From assembly GCA_016933985.1 (NCBI GenBank), contig JAFGTU010000337.1, positions 1 to 21,923 of the forward strand: a stretch of 21,923 nucleotides of DNA, given 5' to 3'. The DNA is from Sedimentisphaerales bacterium. Its GTDB lineage: Bacteria > Planctomycetota > Phycisphaerae > Sedimentisphaerales > Anaerobacaceae. Positions 8,284 to 16,528 of the stretch are shown here, in pieces (within the stretch, counting starts at the first letter, position 1; each line of letters opens with the position of its first letter). A program made the position numbers and the translations under genes. The notes beneath the pieces are model-generated. The model did no database searches. It worked only from the letters and a program-made list of their open reading frames with translations, and was not told where the DNA came from.

Positions 8284-8299
8284 TGGCACGGCGATTGCT
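8284..8299 (+). promoter_or_regulatory. Near-perfect sigma-54 promoter of the flgD-flgL operon
   Basis: TGGCACG-GCGA-TTGCT matches the -24/-12 consensus TGGCACG-N4-TTGCW at every position, with GG and GC exactly 10 bases apart. The predicted start is near 8310, leaving a leader of about 75 bases before the flgD ATG at 8386. No other promoter-like element is as clear in this gap. Confidence 0.88.
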
Positions 8300-8309
8300 A
8301 AGTAATCGC
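8291..8309. repeat. Inverted repeat spanning the -12 element of the flgD promoter
   Basis: GCGATT (8291-8296) and AATCGC (8304-8309) form a perfect 6-base inverted repeat with a 7-base centre. It covers the -12 box and reaches the predicted transcription start, where a bound repressor could block sigma-54 polymerase. This is a candidate operator only. Confidence 0.35.
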
Positions 8310-8385
8310 AGAGCCTATTTGGGCGTATGTTGGATTCGCAAGTGAATAATTTGAAGTATTATTTTCGTTCTTAGGCAGGAAGCAA

Positions 8386-8784
8386 ATGAGTTCAGTAGAA
8401 GGAGTAAGATCGGCAAGCGACATCCAGGTGGATTATATGAAGCTGCTGGTGACACAGTTACAGAATCAGAATCCGCTTGAGCCGCTGGACAACAATGAAA
8501 TGGCTTCACAGTTGGCTCAATTCACGCAGCTTCAGCAGCTTGAGACGATGAACAGGAGTTTTTCGGACGTGCTCTGCGATATTAAGCGCGAGTATGCGTC
8601 GTCGTTGATCGGGAAGGAGATTTCGTTTCTTGCGGATGACGGCCTGGGGACGGCGGCGGTAACGACGGGGACTGTTGAAGAGGTGTACAACAATGTTAAC
8701 GGCGAGACGGTTTTGGTTACGGGGGAGTATATTGTCGGGTTGGACGATGTAATATCGGTAAAGGCTGAAGCAGCCGGGATATAG
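8386..8784 (+). CDS. flgD: Flagellar hook cap protein FlgD, short form
   Basis: This 132-residue protein carries the canonical FlgD N-terminal motif at about residues 14-56 (YMKLLVTQLQNQNPLEPLDNNE, then LAQFTQLQQLE). FlgD caps the growing hook and guides FlgE assembly. The usual protein is around 220 residues or more, with FnIII-like and tudor-like domains. Here only the export/cap segment and a short beta-rich tail remain (about 75-130). It is the first gene of the rightward operon, and flgE follows after 31 bases. GGAAG five bases before the ATG supports the start. No stop or frameshift seems to break it, so the short form looks native. Confidence 0.9.
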   Translation: MSSVEGVRSASDIQVDYMKLLVTQLQNQNPLEPLDNNEMASQLAQFTQLQQLETMNRSFSDVLCDIKREYASSLIGKEISFLADDGLGTAAVTTGTVEEVYNNVNGETVLVTGEYIVGLDDVISVKAEAAGI

Positions 8785-8815
8785 GTTGAATGTGTCAGAA
8801 TAAGGAGAGTTAGAA

Positions 8816-10510
8816 ATGAGTTTTGCATTATCGGCGGGCGTTACGGGTCTTCAGGCCCATCAGCAAATGTTGGACGTGGCGGGGAATAACCTTGCCAACG
8901 TGAACACGACGGGATTCAAAGCGAGCCGAATAACGTTCTCAGAGCTGTTGAGCCAGACTATAAAGAAGGCTTCTCAGCCTACAAGCACTGTCGGCGGTAC
9001 GAATCCACAGCAAATAGGCAGCGGCGTTGGCGTCTCGGGCATATCACCCAATATGACTCAGGGCAATATCGTGAATACCGGGAATTCTCTGGACCTGGCG
9101 ATAGAAGGCGAGGGGTACTTTGTGCTGAGTGACGGGTCGAGCAACGTTTATACGCGTGCCGGGGCGTTTGCGGTTGACGCGGACTCGAACCTGGTTGATC
9201 CTTCGACGGGCTATCTTGTTCAGCGCATCGGTTCAGTGGGTGAAAGCGACGGCTTCCAGACCGGCGGCGACAGTAATGTAAAAGTCCCGTATGACGTTGC
9301 TATAGCAGCAAGTGCGACATCGGAGGTGGTTCTTGCGGGCAACCTCAGCTCCAGTGACACGTTCGATACGACACAGACGCAGAGGCTTTCGTCAAACATA
9401 GCTCTAACGACGAGCAGCGGCACGGCGGCGGATTCAACGACTCTTGTGAGTGCCCTGGATCAGTTCAGCGGGTCATTCGGGACGACCGACACGGACGGCA
9501 AGCTGTACGTTACGGGTTATCAGCCGGACGGCACGGCAGTTGCCGACACGACGGGGCTGGACGTAAGCGCAACGACAACGCTGGGTGATGTGCTCAGCTA
9601 TATTGAGAGCCAACTTGGGGCCAGCAACGTGACGGCGAGCGTGAGTAACGGCAAGATCGTTGTAACGGACGACACAGCGGGGTACAGCAGGTCAGATATT
9701 TCAGTTTCATATACAAGCTCGAGCGACGGAACGGATTCATTGACTCTTCCCGCGTATTTTGAGCTGTCCACCGTTGGCGGGGAAGAGGTTCAGAACGTGA
9801 ACATCACGGTCTATGACAATCTCGGAGGCACACACACTCTCTCAGGGGCATTTGTAAGGACGGACACGGCAAACACGTGGGATATGGTGCTGACATCGAT
9901 CACGGGTGACGTTAGCGCAATTACCCCCGACAATCGACGGATTGAAGGGATAGAATTTGGGACGGACGGTTCGTATGCGGGTTTGGACACGACGACCGGC
10001 GACACGGCGGAATTTGTTGTCACGTTTGCTCACGACGCATCGAATCCGCAGACGATTTCGATGTCTTTAGGGACTGCGGGCCAGCTTAACGGCTTGACAC
10101 AATTCGCCGCCGATTCGACGGCTGTCGCACAAGAGCAGAATGGCTATGAGGCGGGCAGGCTTTCGACGGTGTCGATTGACAACAGCGGAACACTGATCGG
10201 CACTTTCTCGAACGGCATCAAGAAGGAGATTGCCACGATCCAGATTGCGTTGTTTCAAAATGCGTCCGGTCTGGAGGGTGTCGGAAGCGGGTACTTCATA
10301 CCTTCGGCGAATTCTGGCGAAGCCGTTGCGACACAAGCTATGACCGGGGGGGCCGGGACGATTCACGGGGGGTCATTGGAGAAGTCGAATGCGGATGTGG
10401 CCAGCGAGTTCGTCTCCATGATTCAAGCCCAGAACGGTTTTCAAGCGAACGCAAGGACAATAACAGTCGCGAATGACATACTCAACGAGCTGACCGGTCT
10501 AATAAGGTGA
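8816..10510 (+). CDS. flgE: Flagellar hook protein FlgE
   Basis: This 564-residue axial protein forms the hook outside the cell and is exported by the flagellar type III system. The N-terminal rod/hook signature (NNLANVNTTGFK) lies at 24-35. The central part is Ser/Thr/Asp-rich, with a flagellin hook-IN-like segment (GASNVTASVSNGKIVVTDD). The C-terminus has the family ending SNADVASEFVSMIQAQNGFQANARTI. It is longer than the enteric FlgE (about 400 residues), with the extra length in the surface-exposed middle. AAGGAG lies upstream of the ATG. Directly after flgD, as is usual. Confidence 0.95.
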   Translation: MSFALSAGVTGLQAHQQMLDVAGNNLANVNTTGFKASRITFSELLSQTIKKASQPTSTVGGTNPQQIGSGVGVSGISPNMTQGNIVNTGNSLDLAIEGEGYFVLSDGSSNVYTRAGAFAVDADSNLVDPSTGYLVQRIGSVGESDGFQTGGDSNVKVPYDVAIAASATSEVVLAGNLSSSDTFDTTQTQRLSSNIALTTSSGTAADSTTLVSALDQFSGSFGTTDTDGKLYVTGYQPDGTAVADTTGLDVSATTTLGDVLSYIESQLGASNVTASVSNGKIVVTDDTAGYSRSDISVSYTSSSDGTDSLTLPAYFELSTVGGEEVQNVNITVYDNLGGTHTLSGAFVRTDTANTWDMVLTSITGDVSAITPDNRRIEGIEFGTDGSYAGLDTTTGDTAEFVVTFAHDASNPQTISMSLGTAGQLNGLTQFAADSTAVAQEQNGYEAGRLSTVSIDNSGTLIGTFSNGIKKEIATIQIALFQNASGLEGVGSGYFIPSANSGEAVATQAMTGGAGTIHGGSLEKSNADVASEFVSMIQAQNGFQANARTITVANDILNELTGLIR

Positions 10511-10532
10511 GAGCGGTTTTTGGGGATCAGCC

Positions 10533-11789
10533 ATGACGGCATCAGCAGCAATTAGTTCCGTTCTCGAAGGCGTGCTGCCGGCGCTGACGCCGGGGGAGCG
10601 TTGGTCGGCCGCGAGGGCTTTCAAAGACTCTTCGTCAGGGTCTTTGCGGATTGTTGTCTGCATTGGCTTGTTGGTTGTATTGGCGGCGTTGTTGTGGCGG
10701 GTCAGCGTGAAGCGAGTGAAGAGAGAGCGAAAGAGCGCGGCCAGATCATTTGACGAATATGCCCGTCAAAGGGGCCTAAGCGATCGTGAACTTGAACTGC
10801 TGACGGTTATTGCGCACAAGGCCGGGCTGAAGCGGTCGGAATCTGTTTTTACAATGGGTCCGGCTTTTGGTCTGGGGGCGGCCAAGGTGATGGAAGAAGG
10901 AATAGAGGGCAAGCGCGACGCCGAGCAGAGCGAGCAGTTGCGGGTGGAACTATCTTTTCTGCGTGAGAAGCTTGGTTTCGGCAAAAGGCTTTCGTCTTCA
11001 GGGGAGTCATCGATCGGGCCCAAGAAAGTTACGACGAGGCAAATTCCGGTGGGCAAGAAACTCTATGTAACAAGGCGGAAAGCTCGCGGCAATGCCGACA
11101 TTGAATCGACTGTTGTGAGAAACAACGATAGTGAGTTGGCCGTTACGCTGTCTGCGGCGATCCAGATTGTCTTCGGCGAGACTTGGTGCGTGCGTTATTA
11201 CTCCGGGGCGTCGGTTTGGGAGTTTGACACCAGCGTGCTCAGTTATGACGGAGAGACGCTTGTGCTGAATCACAGCGATAGCGTTCGATTTGTCAACAGG
11301 CGGCGTTTTCTGAGAGTTTCGGTAGGCCTTCGCGCATTTGTAGCACGGTTTCCATTTATGCGCACTTTTGAGGCGGCAGCCGGCGACGGGTGCGACTTCC
11401 AGTCGGAGGCGTCCGGGCAGAGCTGTGGTACTCCGAGATTTGTTCCGGCGGTTGTAACGGAGATGGCCGGCCCAGGCTTGCGAATTGAGTGTGGCCTGGA
11501 GGTGGAAGCGGGGGAGAGAATCTTGGTGATACTTGGCCTGGATGCGCAGGGCGGCAGGGGATCGAGCCGCGGCGGCGCAGATCATGGAAAGAGCAGGCCG
11601 GTGATATTGGAGGGCATCGGCGAAGTCAGGCACGTCAAAGCGATGGAAGATGGTCTATCAATCGCGGTTGAATTGACGGGGCTGAACGACTCGGAAGTGG
11701 ATGAACTGATTCGGGTGACAAATGCGGCTTGTCCTCGGGCGGGCGAGAAGCACGAAGAATCGCCGGTTCCGGTTGGCCAGGGAGTATAG
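10533..11789 (+). CDS. Membrane-anchored PilZ/YcgR-like protein, possible flagellar brake
   Basis: This 418-residue protein has one N-terminal transmembrane helix (about 39-55) followed by a basic stretch (58-68), so the C-terminal bulk is probably cytoplasmic. A helical segment (about 70-150) follows. The region about 165-255 resembles the N-terminal domain of YcgR-like proteins. The c-di-GMP-type arginine motif RRRFLRV lies at 256-262, and a PilZ-like barrel runs from about 263 to 398. The second PilZ motif, normally D/NxSxxG, reads EMAGPG (310-315), so ligand binding is uncertain. YcgR proteins slow or bias the motor when c-di-GMP is high. It sits between flgE and flgF and ends one base before the flgF ATG, so it is co-expressed with the hook genes. 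The start has a weak GGGG site. Confidence 0.65.
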   Translation: MTASAAISSVLEGVLPALTPGERWSAARAFKDSSSGSLRIVVCIGLLVVLAALLWRVSVKRVKRERKSAARSFDEYARQRGLSDRELELLTVIAHKAGLKRSESVFTMGPAFGLGAAKVMEEGIEGKRDAEQSEQLRVELSFLREKLGFGKRLSSSGESSIGPKKVTTRQIPVGKKLYVTRRKARGNADIESTVVRNNDSELAVTLSAAIQIVFGETWCVRYYSGASVWEFDTSVLSYDGETLVLNHSDSVRFVNRRRFLRVSVGLRAFVARFPFMRTFEAAAGDGCDFQSEASGQSCGTPRFVPAVVTEMAGPGLRIECGLEVEAGERILVILGLDAQGGRGSSRGGADHGKSRPVILEGIGEVRHVKAMEDGLSIAVELTGLNDSEVDELIRVTNAACPRAGEKHEESPVPVGQGV

Positions 11790-11790
11790 A

Positions 11791-12522
11791 ATGTCGGATA
11801 CTATTTCCAACGTTTGTTCGACGTTAGGCGGATTGAAGCAGGAGTTCAATACTATTGCGCACAATCTGGCCAACATTGAAACAGTGGGATATAAGCGGAC
11901 ATGTAATGCTTTCTCCAGAACTCTGGCAGCTCAGGGCGTCGGGAGCCAGGCTGAGGTAGGCGAGGGCGTGAATATTGAGTCGGAGCTGGATTTTACACAG
12001 GGCAGCATTATTGAAACCGGCCAGCCGTTGGATTTTGGATTGGCCGGCAAAGGCTTCTTTGTTGTCGAGACGCCCGCAGGGGCTCTGTACACTCGTAACG
12101 GGATGTTTCGTCTGAATCAGAACGGTCAGATTGTGGATACGTCCGGGAGAATAGTTGCGGGCGAATCCGGACCGATCAGCATACCGCCCAGTGTGGGACT
12201 ATCTCAGATAAGCGTCAGCGGCGACGGCAGCATAGCCGCCGGTGGTGCTGCGGTAGGCAAGTTCAGGTTAGTGGATTTCGGGAAGAATGAAAAGGATCTC
12301 AGGCAGGCGGGCAGCAACTGTTTCGAGGCGCCGGCGGAAATAAAGCCTGAAGCGGCGACGAACGTGACGGTAAAACAGGGCTTCAAAGAGAGTTCAAACG
12401 TGCAGATGATGGAAGAGCTGGTGGATATGATGATGGTCGCCCGGCTTTACGAGGCCAATATGCGGTTCATTTCGGCTAAGGGCGACGCTTCAAGAAGTCT
12501 TATTGATTTGGCTATGAGCTGA
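11791..12522 (+). CDS. flgF: Flagellar basal-body rod protein FlgF
   Basis: This 243-residue proximal rod protein begins with the rod family signature (IAHNLANIETVGYKR) and has the FlgF/FlgG middle segment (GSIIETGQPLDFGLAGKGFFVVETPAG). It ends with the family C-terminal helix (SSNVQMMEELVDMMMVARLYEANMRFI). The start at 11791 is chosen because AGGGAG (11779-11784) lies six bases ahead and the rod signature begins right after it. An in-frame upstream start would overlap the previous gene by about 68 bases and add no conserved residues. FlgF assignment rather than FlgG rests on its place before flgG and its shorter middle. Confidence 0.9.
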   Translation: MSDTISNVCSTLGGLKQEFNTIAHNLANIETVGYKRTCNAFSRTLAAQGVGSQAEVGEGVNIESELDFTQGSIIETGQPLDFGLAGKGFFVVETPAGALYTRNGMFRLNQNGQIVDTSGRIVAGESGPISIPPSVGLSQISVSGDGSIAAGGAAVGKFRLVDFGKNEKDLRQAGSNCFEAPAEIKPEAATNVTVKQGFKESSNVQMMEELVDMMMVARLYEANMRFISAKGDASRSLIDLAMS

Positions 12523-12602
12523 GATTCTATGGCGGTGCGGTCCGTGGGGGCGGGCCTCCGGCAAAGAAGCGATCGACAGACAAGAAGAAAGGGAAGAACG
12601 AA

Positions 12603-13394
12603 ATGTTGAGATCATTTTCCACGGCGGCAACGGGTATGGCGGCGCAGCAGATGATGGTTGATGTGACGGCCAACAACCTTGCGAATATCAATACAAACGG
12701 TTTCAAGCGGAGCCAAATTGATTTTCAGGACCTTCTGTACCTAAAACTAAGAGAGGAGGGGACGGAAGTGTCATCGGGGATAAAGTCGCCGAGCGGTTTG
12801 GAGGTTGGCAGCGGAGTCCGGGCGGCATCCACGGTAAAGGTTTTTTCCGCCGGGGAGCTTGCGAGCACCGACCGGAACCTGGACCTTGCGATTGGCGGAG
12901 ACGGCTTCTTCCAGATAACGATGCCGGGGGACGGGACTATAAAATACACGCGGGACGGGGCCTTTCAGCAGGGTCCCAACGGGGAATTGATGACGAGCAG
13001 CGGGTACCTGATAGAGCCTGCTATTACGATTCCGACTGACGCAACTTCAGTCAACGTCGGCACTGACGGCGGAGTCAATATCACCACCTCGTCCGGCACG
13101 CAGTCTGTTGTGGGCACAATTCAGTTGGCGCGATTCCCGAATCCATCCGGTCTTTCGAGCGAGGGGGACAATCTTTTGGCTCAGACGGAGGCAAGCGGCT
13201 CGCCTTTGACGGGGACGGCCGGTGCGAACGGATTTGGCTCGATTCAGGCGGGATTTCTGGAGAAATCCAACGTGCAAATGATAACCGAGCTTGTGAACCT
13301 GATTACCGCTCAGCGTGCATACGAGACTAATTCGCGTGCGATAAGGGCTGCGGACGACATGCTTCAGCAGGCGATTCAGATAGCAAGGTCTTAA
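12603..13394 (+). CDS. flgG: Flagellar distal rod protein FlgG
   Basis: This 263-residue distal rod protein shows the FlgG pattern throughout: an N-terminal VTANNLANINTNGFKR signature, the GEL..TDRNLDLAIGGDGFFQI segment and the C-terminal LEKSNVQMITELVNLITAQRAYETNSRAI. Its length matches FlgG of other bacteria closely. It assembles in the periplasm between the proximal rod and the hook, passing through the rings encoded just downstream. AAGGGA precedes the ATG. An 80-base gap from flgF holds no gene. Confidence 0.96.
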   Translation: MLRSFSTAATGMAAQQMMVDVTANNLANINTNGFKRSQIDFQDLLYLKLREEGTEVSSGIKSPSGLEVGSGVRAASTVKVFSAGELASTDRNLDLAIGGDGFFQITMPGDGTIKYTRDGAFQQGPNGELMTSSGYLIEPAITIPTDATSVNVGTDGGVNITTSSGTQSVVGTIQLARFPNPSGLSSEGDNLLAQTEASGSPLTGTAGANGFGSIQAGFLEKSNVQMITELVNLITAQRAYETNSRAIRAADDMLQQAIQIARS

Positions 13395-13407
13395 CAGGGA
13401 GGTAATG

Positions 13408-14385
13408 ATGCGTAGAACGGATGCCGTTATCACAGTTGCCTGTCTGCTTGTTTCGGCGGGCGTCAGGGCCTCGGATCAGGGGAAGGATAATGGGTTACGA
13501 ATATATCTGCCGAGAGAGATTGTGATTGAAGCTAATACTCCGAAGTTGGGACAGATCGGGATAATCAACGGCGACGCAGGTCTGGTTTCCCGGGCCGAGG
13601 AGATAGCTCTCGGCCGGATTATGTCGCCGGGACAGGAACTCACCATCGATAGGCAAATGCTCCTTGGGAGGCTGGCTTACAGCGGGATTCCGGCATCAAA
13701 GGTCAGACTGAGCGGGGCCGAACGTGTCAAGGTGCGTCAGAAAGGGCATACTATCAGGCAGGAGGAGTTTGTTGATGCGGCGAAGCTGTATCTGAGCAAG
13801 AATCTGCCTGCCGGGGCGATTTGTCAATCAGACCCGATACGCGTGCCGGACGATCTGACTATTGAGGGGGTATATAAAGATATCAGGCTTGTTCCCCGGA
13901 TGCTTAGTAGCGGGGCGGTCAACCAGACCCGGATTCAGATGAGCGTAATGGCCGGGGGCAAGGAGATCGGAAGACGGCAGATTAGCTTCCAGCATAAGTA
14001 TGAGTGCCTCAAAGTCGTGACGTTGAGCGACATTGCGGCCGGGGCGACGATTAGCCCTGAAAATGTTAAGGTTGAGAAGATTATATCGAACTATCCGGCA
14101 GCTTCAGACTGGTCGTCGCCATACGGTCTTATTACAAGGCGTGCTCTTGCCGAGGGCACTGTTCTGCAGCCGAACATGTTTGGTCCGGCCAAGCCTGCTG
14201 TTCTGGTCAAGCGAAATCAGAGCGTCGTTATTCAGCTTGAAGCAGGCGGTTTGGTGGTGACGGCTGTTGGAAGGATGCTGGATGAAGGCGCCGCCGGCGA
14301 CTTAGTGAGGGTGCGGAATGTGGATTCGCAGCGAGTAATCATCGGCAAAGTAAACGAAGACGGGACAGTTGAGCCGGTATTGTAA
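13408..14385 (+). CDS. flgA: Flagellar P-ring assembly chaperone FlgA
   Basis: This encodes about 325 residues. The N-terminal signal peptide (about 1-22, ending VRA before Ser) sends it to the periplasm, where FlgA helps FlgI assemble into the P ring. The C-terminal half carries the SAF/ChapFlgA region (about 200-325), with LSDIAAGATISPENVKVEKI, RRALAEGTVLQPNM and the terminal LVRVRNVDSQRVIIGKV. The start is placed at the second of two adjacent ATGs: AGGGAGG (13396-13402) is five bases from it but only two from the first (13405). It precedes flgH and flgI in the operon, consistent with ring assembly. Confidence 0.92.
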   Translation: MRRTDAVITVACLLVSAGVRASDQGKDNGLRIYLPREIVIEANTPKLGQIGIINGDAGLVSRAEEIALGRIMSPGQELTIDRQMLLGRLAYSGIPASKVRLSGAERVKVRQKGHTIRQEEFVDAAKLYLSKNLPAGAICQSDPIRVPDDLTIEGVYKDIRLVPRMLSSGAVNQTRIQMSVMAGGKEIGRRQISFQHKYECLKVVTLSDIAAGATISPENVKVEKIISNYPAASDWSSPYGLITRRALAEGTVLQPNMFGPAKPAVLVKRNQSVVIQLEAGGLVVTAVGRMLDEGAAGDLVRVRNVDSQRVIIGKVNEDGTVEPVL

Positions 14386-14396
14386 AAGGAGAAACA

Positions 14397-15014
14397 ATGA
14401 GAAATAAGGTTTTCACGGCGCTTGTTGCAGTATGCTTTATGCTTTGTGAGGGCAATTGGGCATTGGGCGAGTCTATATGGGCCAAGCGAGACAAGAATAT
14501 GCGGAGTATGTATGTCGATGACGTGGCTCGACAGATAGGCGATATTCTGACGGTTAAGATCACGGAGGACAGCAAGGTCGATAATAAGGCCAAGCGAGAG
14601 CTTAAAAAGGCGACCGATCGGTCCACGTCTTTTGACGGCGAACTTGGGATCGACCACGTGCTTCCGAGCATTCCCGGTTTCAACATGTCTGCGGCGTCGA
14701 GCAACACTCTGAGCGGCAAGGCGGATTTCAAAGACGAGCGGAGCTACGAAGACAGTATTTCTGTTGTGGTTGTTGATATTCAGCCTAACGGGAATCTTGT
14801 GATAATGGGTGTTCGCGACCGGAATATTACGGGTGATATCCAGTTGATTGAAGTAAGCGGCATAGTTCGTCCGAGCGACATCGCATTTGACAATACCATC
14901 AAGAGCGAGCAGATAGCGAATTTCCGAGTAGTCACAAAGAGCAAAGGCGTGGCCGAGCCGTATAACCGGCAGGGCTGGCTCGGGCGGCTGTTCGATATCA
15001 TTTGGCCCTTTTAG
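14397..15014 (+). CDS. flgH: Flagellar L-ring protein FlgH without an obvious lipobox
   Basis: This 205-residue protein forms the outer-membrane L ring around the rod. Family features include the YVDDVARQIGDILTVKI start of the domain, the central AxSSNTLSGKADFKDER segment and the C-terminal IVRPSDIAFDNTI...QGWLGRLFDIIWPF. Usual FlgH is a lipoprotein. Here the leader (about 1-24) has Cys13 and Cys17, but neither is preceded by Ala, Gly or Ser, while ALG24 before Glu25 suits an ordinary signal-peptidase I cut. AAGGAG precedes the ATG. It lies between flgA and flgI. Confidence 0.94.
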   Translation: MRNKVFTALVAVCFMLCEGNWALGESIWAKRDKNMRSMYVDDVARQIGDILTVKITEDSKVDNKAKRELKKATDRSTSFDGELGIDHVLPSIPGFNMSAASSNTLSGKADFKDERSYEDSISVVVVDIQPNGNLVIMGVRDRNITGDIQLIEVSGIVRPSDIAFDNTIKSEQIANFRVVTKSKGVAEPYNRQGWLGRLFDIIWPF

Positions 15015-15065
15015 CGGCACCTGAGGTTGCCTGGAGTCAAGATTTTTTCTGAAAGCTCAAGAGAT

Positions 15066-16172
15066 ATGAAGATTCGTTTGATATTCCTGATTTTGATTGT
15101 GTTGAGCGTGGTTGGATCCGGCCGGTGCGAGCGGATCAAGGACATCGTTGATATCCAGGGTGTTCGGGGCAATCCGCTGACGGGAATCGGTTTGCTGGTT
15201 GGTCTGGCCGATACCGGCGATAAGACTTTGGCTTCGCAGCAGATACTCACGAACATATTCAGGAATTCGGGGTTGGTTCTCCGTCCGGACGACTTTACGG
15301 GCGGCAACGTTGCGGTTGTCATGGTGACAGCCGAGCTTGGTCCTTTTGCTCGGAATGGTTCCCGCATCGATGTTGACGTTTCCTCGATAGGCGATGCATC
15401 GAGTCTCCAGGGGGGTATGCTTTTGCCGACGCCGCTTAGGGGTCTTGACGGTCAGGTTTACGCCGAGGCGCATGGCGCGGTCTTTATTGGGGGTTGGTCG
15501 GCGGCTGGCAAGCAGGCATCCGTTACCAAGAATCATCCGACTGTGGGCCGGATACCGGCCGGGGCGATTGTCGAGAAGGAGGAGCTTGCGACGTTCGTGG
15601 AGAATATCGGCAAAGACAGGATCATTACCTTTAACCTGAGGAACAATGATTTCTCGACCGCCGAGCGTATCAGCACGGCCATAAACGGGCTGCACAGCGA
15701 TAGTGCGTCGGTGGTTGACGCCGGCACTATCCGGGTCAGGGTACCCGTCGAGGTTTCCGAGACGCAAGTGGCGGGCTTTCTCGATGAGATTATGATGCCC
15801 GACGTGAAGGTCGATGTGCCCGCGGTGGTCGTTATCAACGAGCGGACGGGCACGATTGTTGTCGGCGAGAAGGTGGGCATATCGGAAGTTGCCGTGTCTC
15901 AGGGCAGTTTGGTTGTCAAGATCAAAGAGACCGAGACAGTCTCTCAGCCGACGGCGGCGTTCTCCGAAGGCGCTACAACGGAGAAAGTGCCTGAAACACT
16001 GATGGGCATCGAGGAGAAACAAGGCTACCTGGTTAGCGTGCCGAGGGTTGTAACCGTAGCCGAATTGGCCAAGGCTTTGAATGCAATAGGCGCCACTCCG
16101 CGGGACCTGATAGCTATATTCAATGCGTTAAGAAAGGCCGGCGCTCTGCAGGCCAAACTTGAGATAATGTAA
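15066..16172 (+). CDS. flgI: Flagellar P-ring protein FlgI
   Basis: This 368-residue periplasmic ring protein begins with a signal peptide (MKIRLIFLILIVLSVVGSG). The family start follows (RIKDIVDIQGVRGNPLTGIGLLVGLADTGD). It continues with DVDVSSIGDASSLQGGMLLPTPLRGLDG and the C-terminal TVAELAKALNAIGATPRDLIAIFNALRKAGAL, all standard FlgI segments. Length is typical. The ATG at 15066 is preferred because the signal peptide starts there. A TTG 39 bases upstream would add a non-conserved tail ahead of the signal. The ribosome site is weak, so translation may depend on the flgH gene just upstream. Confidence 0.95.
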   Translation: MKIRLIFLILIVLSVVGSGRCERIKDIVDIQGVRGNPLTGIGLLVGLADTGDKTLASQQILTNIFRNSGLVLRPDDFTGGNVAVVMVTAELGPFARNGSRIDVDVSSIGDASSLQGGMLLPTPLRGLDGQVYAEAHGAVFIGGWSAAGKQASVTKNHPTVGRIPAGAIVEKEELATFVENIGKDRIITFNLRNNDFSTAERISTAINGLHSDSASVVDAGTIRVRVPVEVSETQVAGFLDEIMMPDVKVDVPAVVVINERTGTIVVGEKVGISEVAVSQGSLVVKIKETETVSQPTAAFSEGATTEKVPETLMGIEEKQGYLVSVPRVVTVAELAKALNAIGATPRDLIAIFNALRKAGALQAKLEIM

Positions 16173-16175
16173 GGC

Positions 16176-16523
16176 ATGGAGCTTATGGACAGCGTTTCGG
16201 GATTACTGCTTACAGAAGAGGCGTCTATGCCGACCTTGCTGAAAGGGGCCGACAAGATTGGGTCCAGTTCAGAGAACGAGCAAATCAATGCGGTAAAGGA
16301 TTTTGAATCGGTTTTTATCGGCAAGCTGCTGGACGCAATGGAGAACACCGTTGGGGATTGGGGCATGGAGAGGGATGCCGCGTCCAAACAGGGGGAAGGG
16401 ATATTTTCGATGTATCTGGGGCGATATCTCGGTAAGAGCGGGGGCTTCGGAATGTGGAAGGATATATACAAATATCTCCATAATTCAGACGATGCAAACA
16501 AGACGGTTGAGTCAGGCGGATAG
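16176..16523 (+). CDS. flgJ: Rod-binding protein FlgJ, N-terminal domain only
   Basis: This 115-residue protein matches the rod-binding domain of FlgJ (AVKDFESVFIGKLLDAMENTV, then GEGIFSMYLGRYLGKSGGFGMWKDI). The peptidoglycan hydrolase domain of enteric FlgJ is absent, as in many other phyla where the muramidase is separate or missing. It acts as the rod cap or scaffold in the periplasm. It begins three bases after the flgI stop. A second ATG at 16185 with GGAG just ahead is an alternative start. The next gene begins six bases later. Confidence 0.88.
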   Translation: MELMDSVSGLLLTEEASMPTLLKGADKIGSSSENEQINAVKDFESVFIGKLLDAMENTVGDWGMERDAASKQGEGIFSMYLGRYLGKSGGFGMWKDIYKYLHNSDDANKTVESGG

Positions 16524-16528
16524 AGACT

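Larger units (their letters stand above)
7744..8385. promoter_or_regulatory. Divergent control region between the solo regulator and the flgD operon
   Basis: This gap of about 640 bases has no credible gene. Its right end carries a strong sigma-54 promoter (8284-8299) for the flgD operon. The left end carries a hairpin-forming inverted repeat (7791-7804) close to the start of the leftward regulator. The middle has a TGTGAA...TTCACA inverted repeat (7965-7970 and 7985-7990) and scattered GTCAC/GTGAC boxes (7888, 7921, 7973). These are candidate activator or repressor sites. No sigma-70 promoter for the regulator was clear. Confidence 0.6.

Noticed and set aside
8002..8301. A 99-residue plus-strand reading frame in the divergent control region
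   Set aside because: Cys/Gly-rich composition, no family pattern, no good ribosome site, and it runs across the strong sigma-54 promoter.
11722..11790. Upstream start for FlgF
   Set aside because: It overlaps the PilZ-like gene, and the well-placed AGGGAG and rod signature both point to 11791.
14232..15020. A 262-residue minus-strand reading frame
   Set aside because: Antisense shadow of flgA and flgH; no recognisable motif or ribosome site.
15027..15065. TTG start that would lengthen FlgI by 13 residues
   Set aside because: The signal peptide begins exactly at the ATG at 15066; the extension would bury it.
15057..16022. A 321-residue minus-strand reading frame
   Set aside because: It lies antisense to flgI, whose family match is unmistakable; the antisense translation shows no domain pattern.
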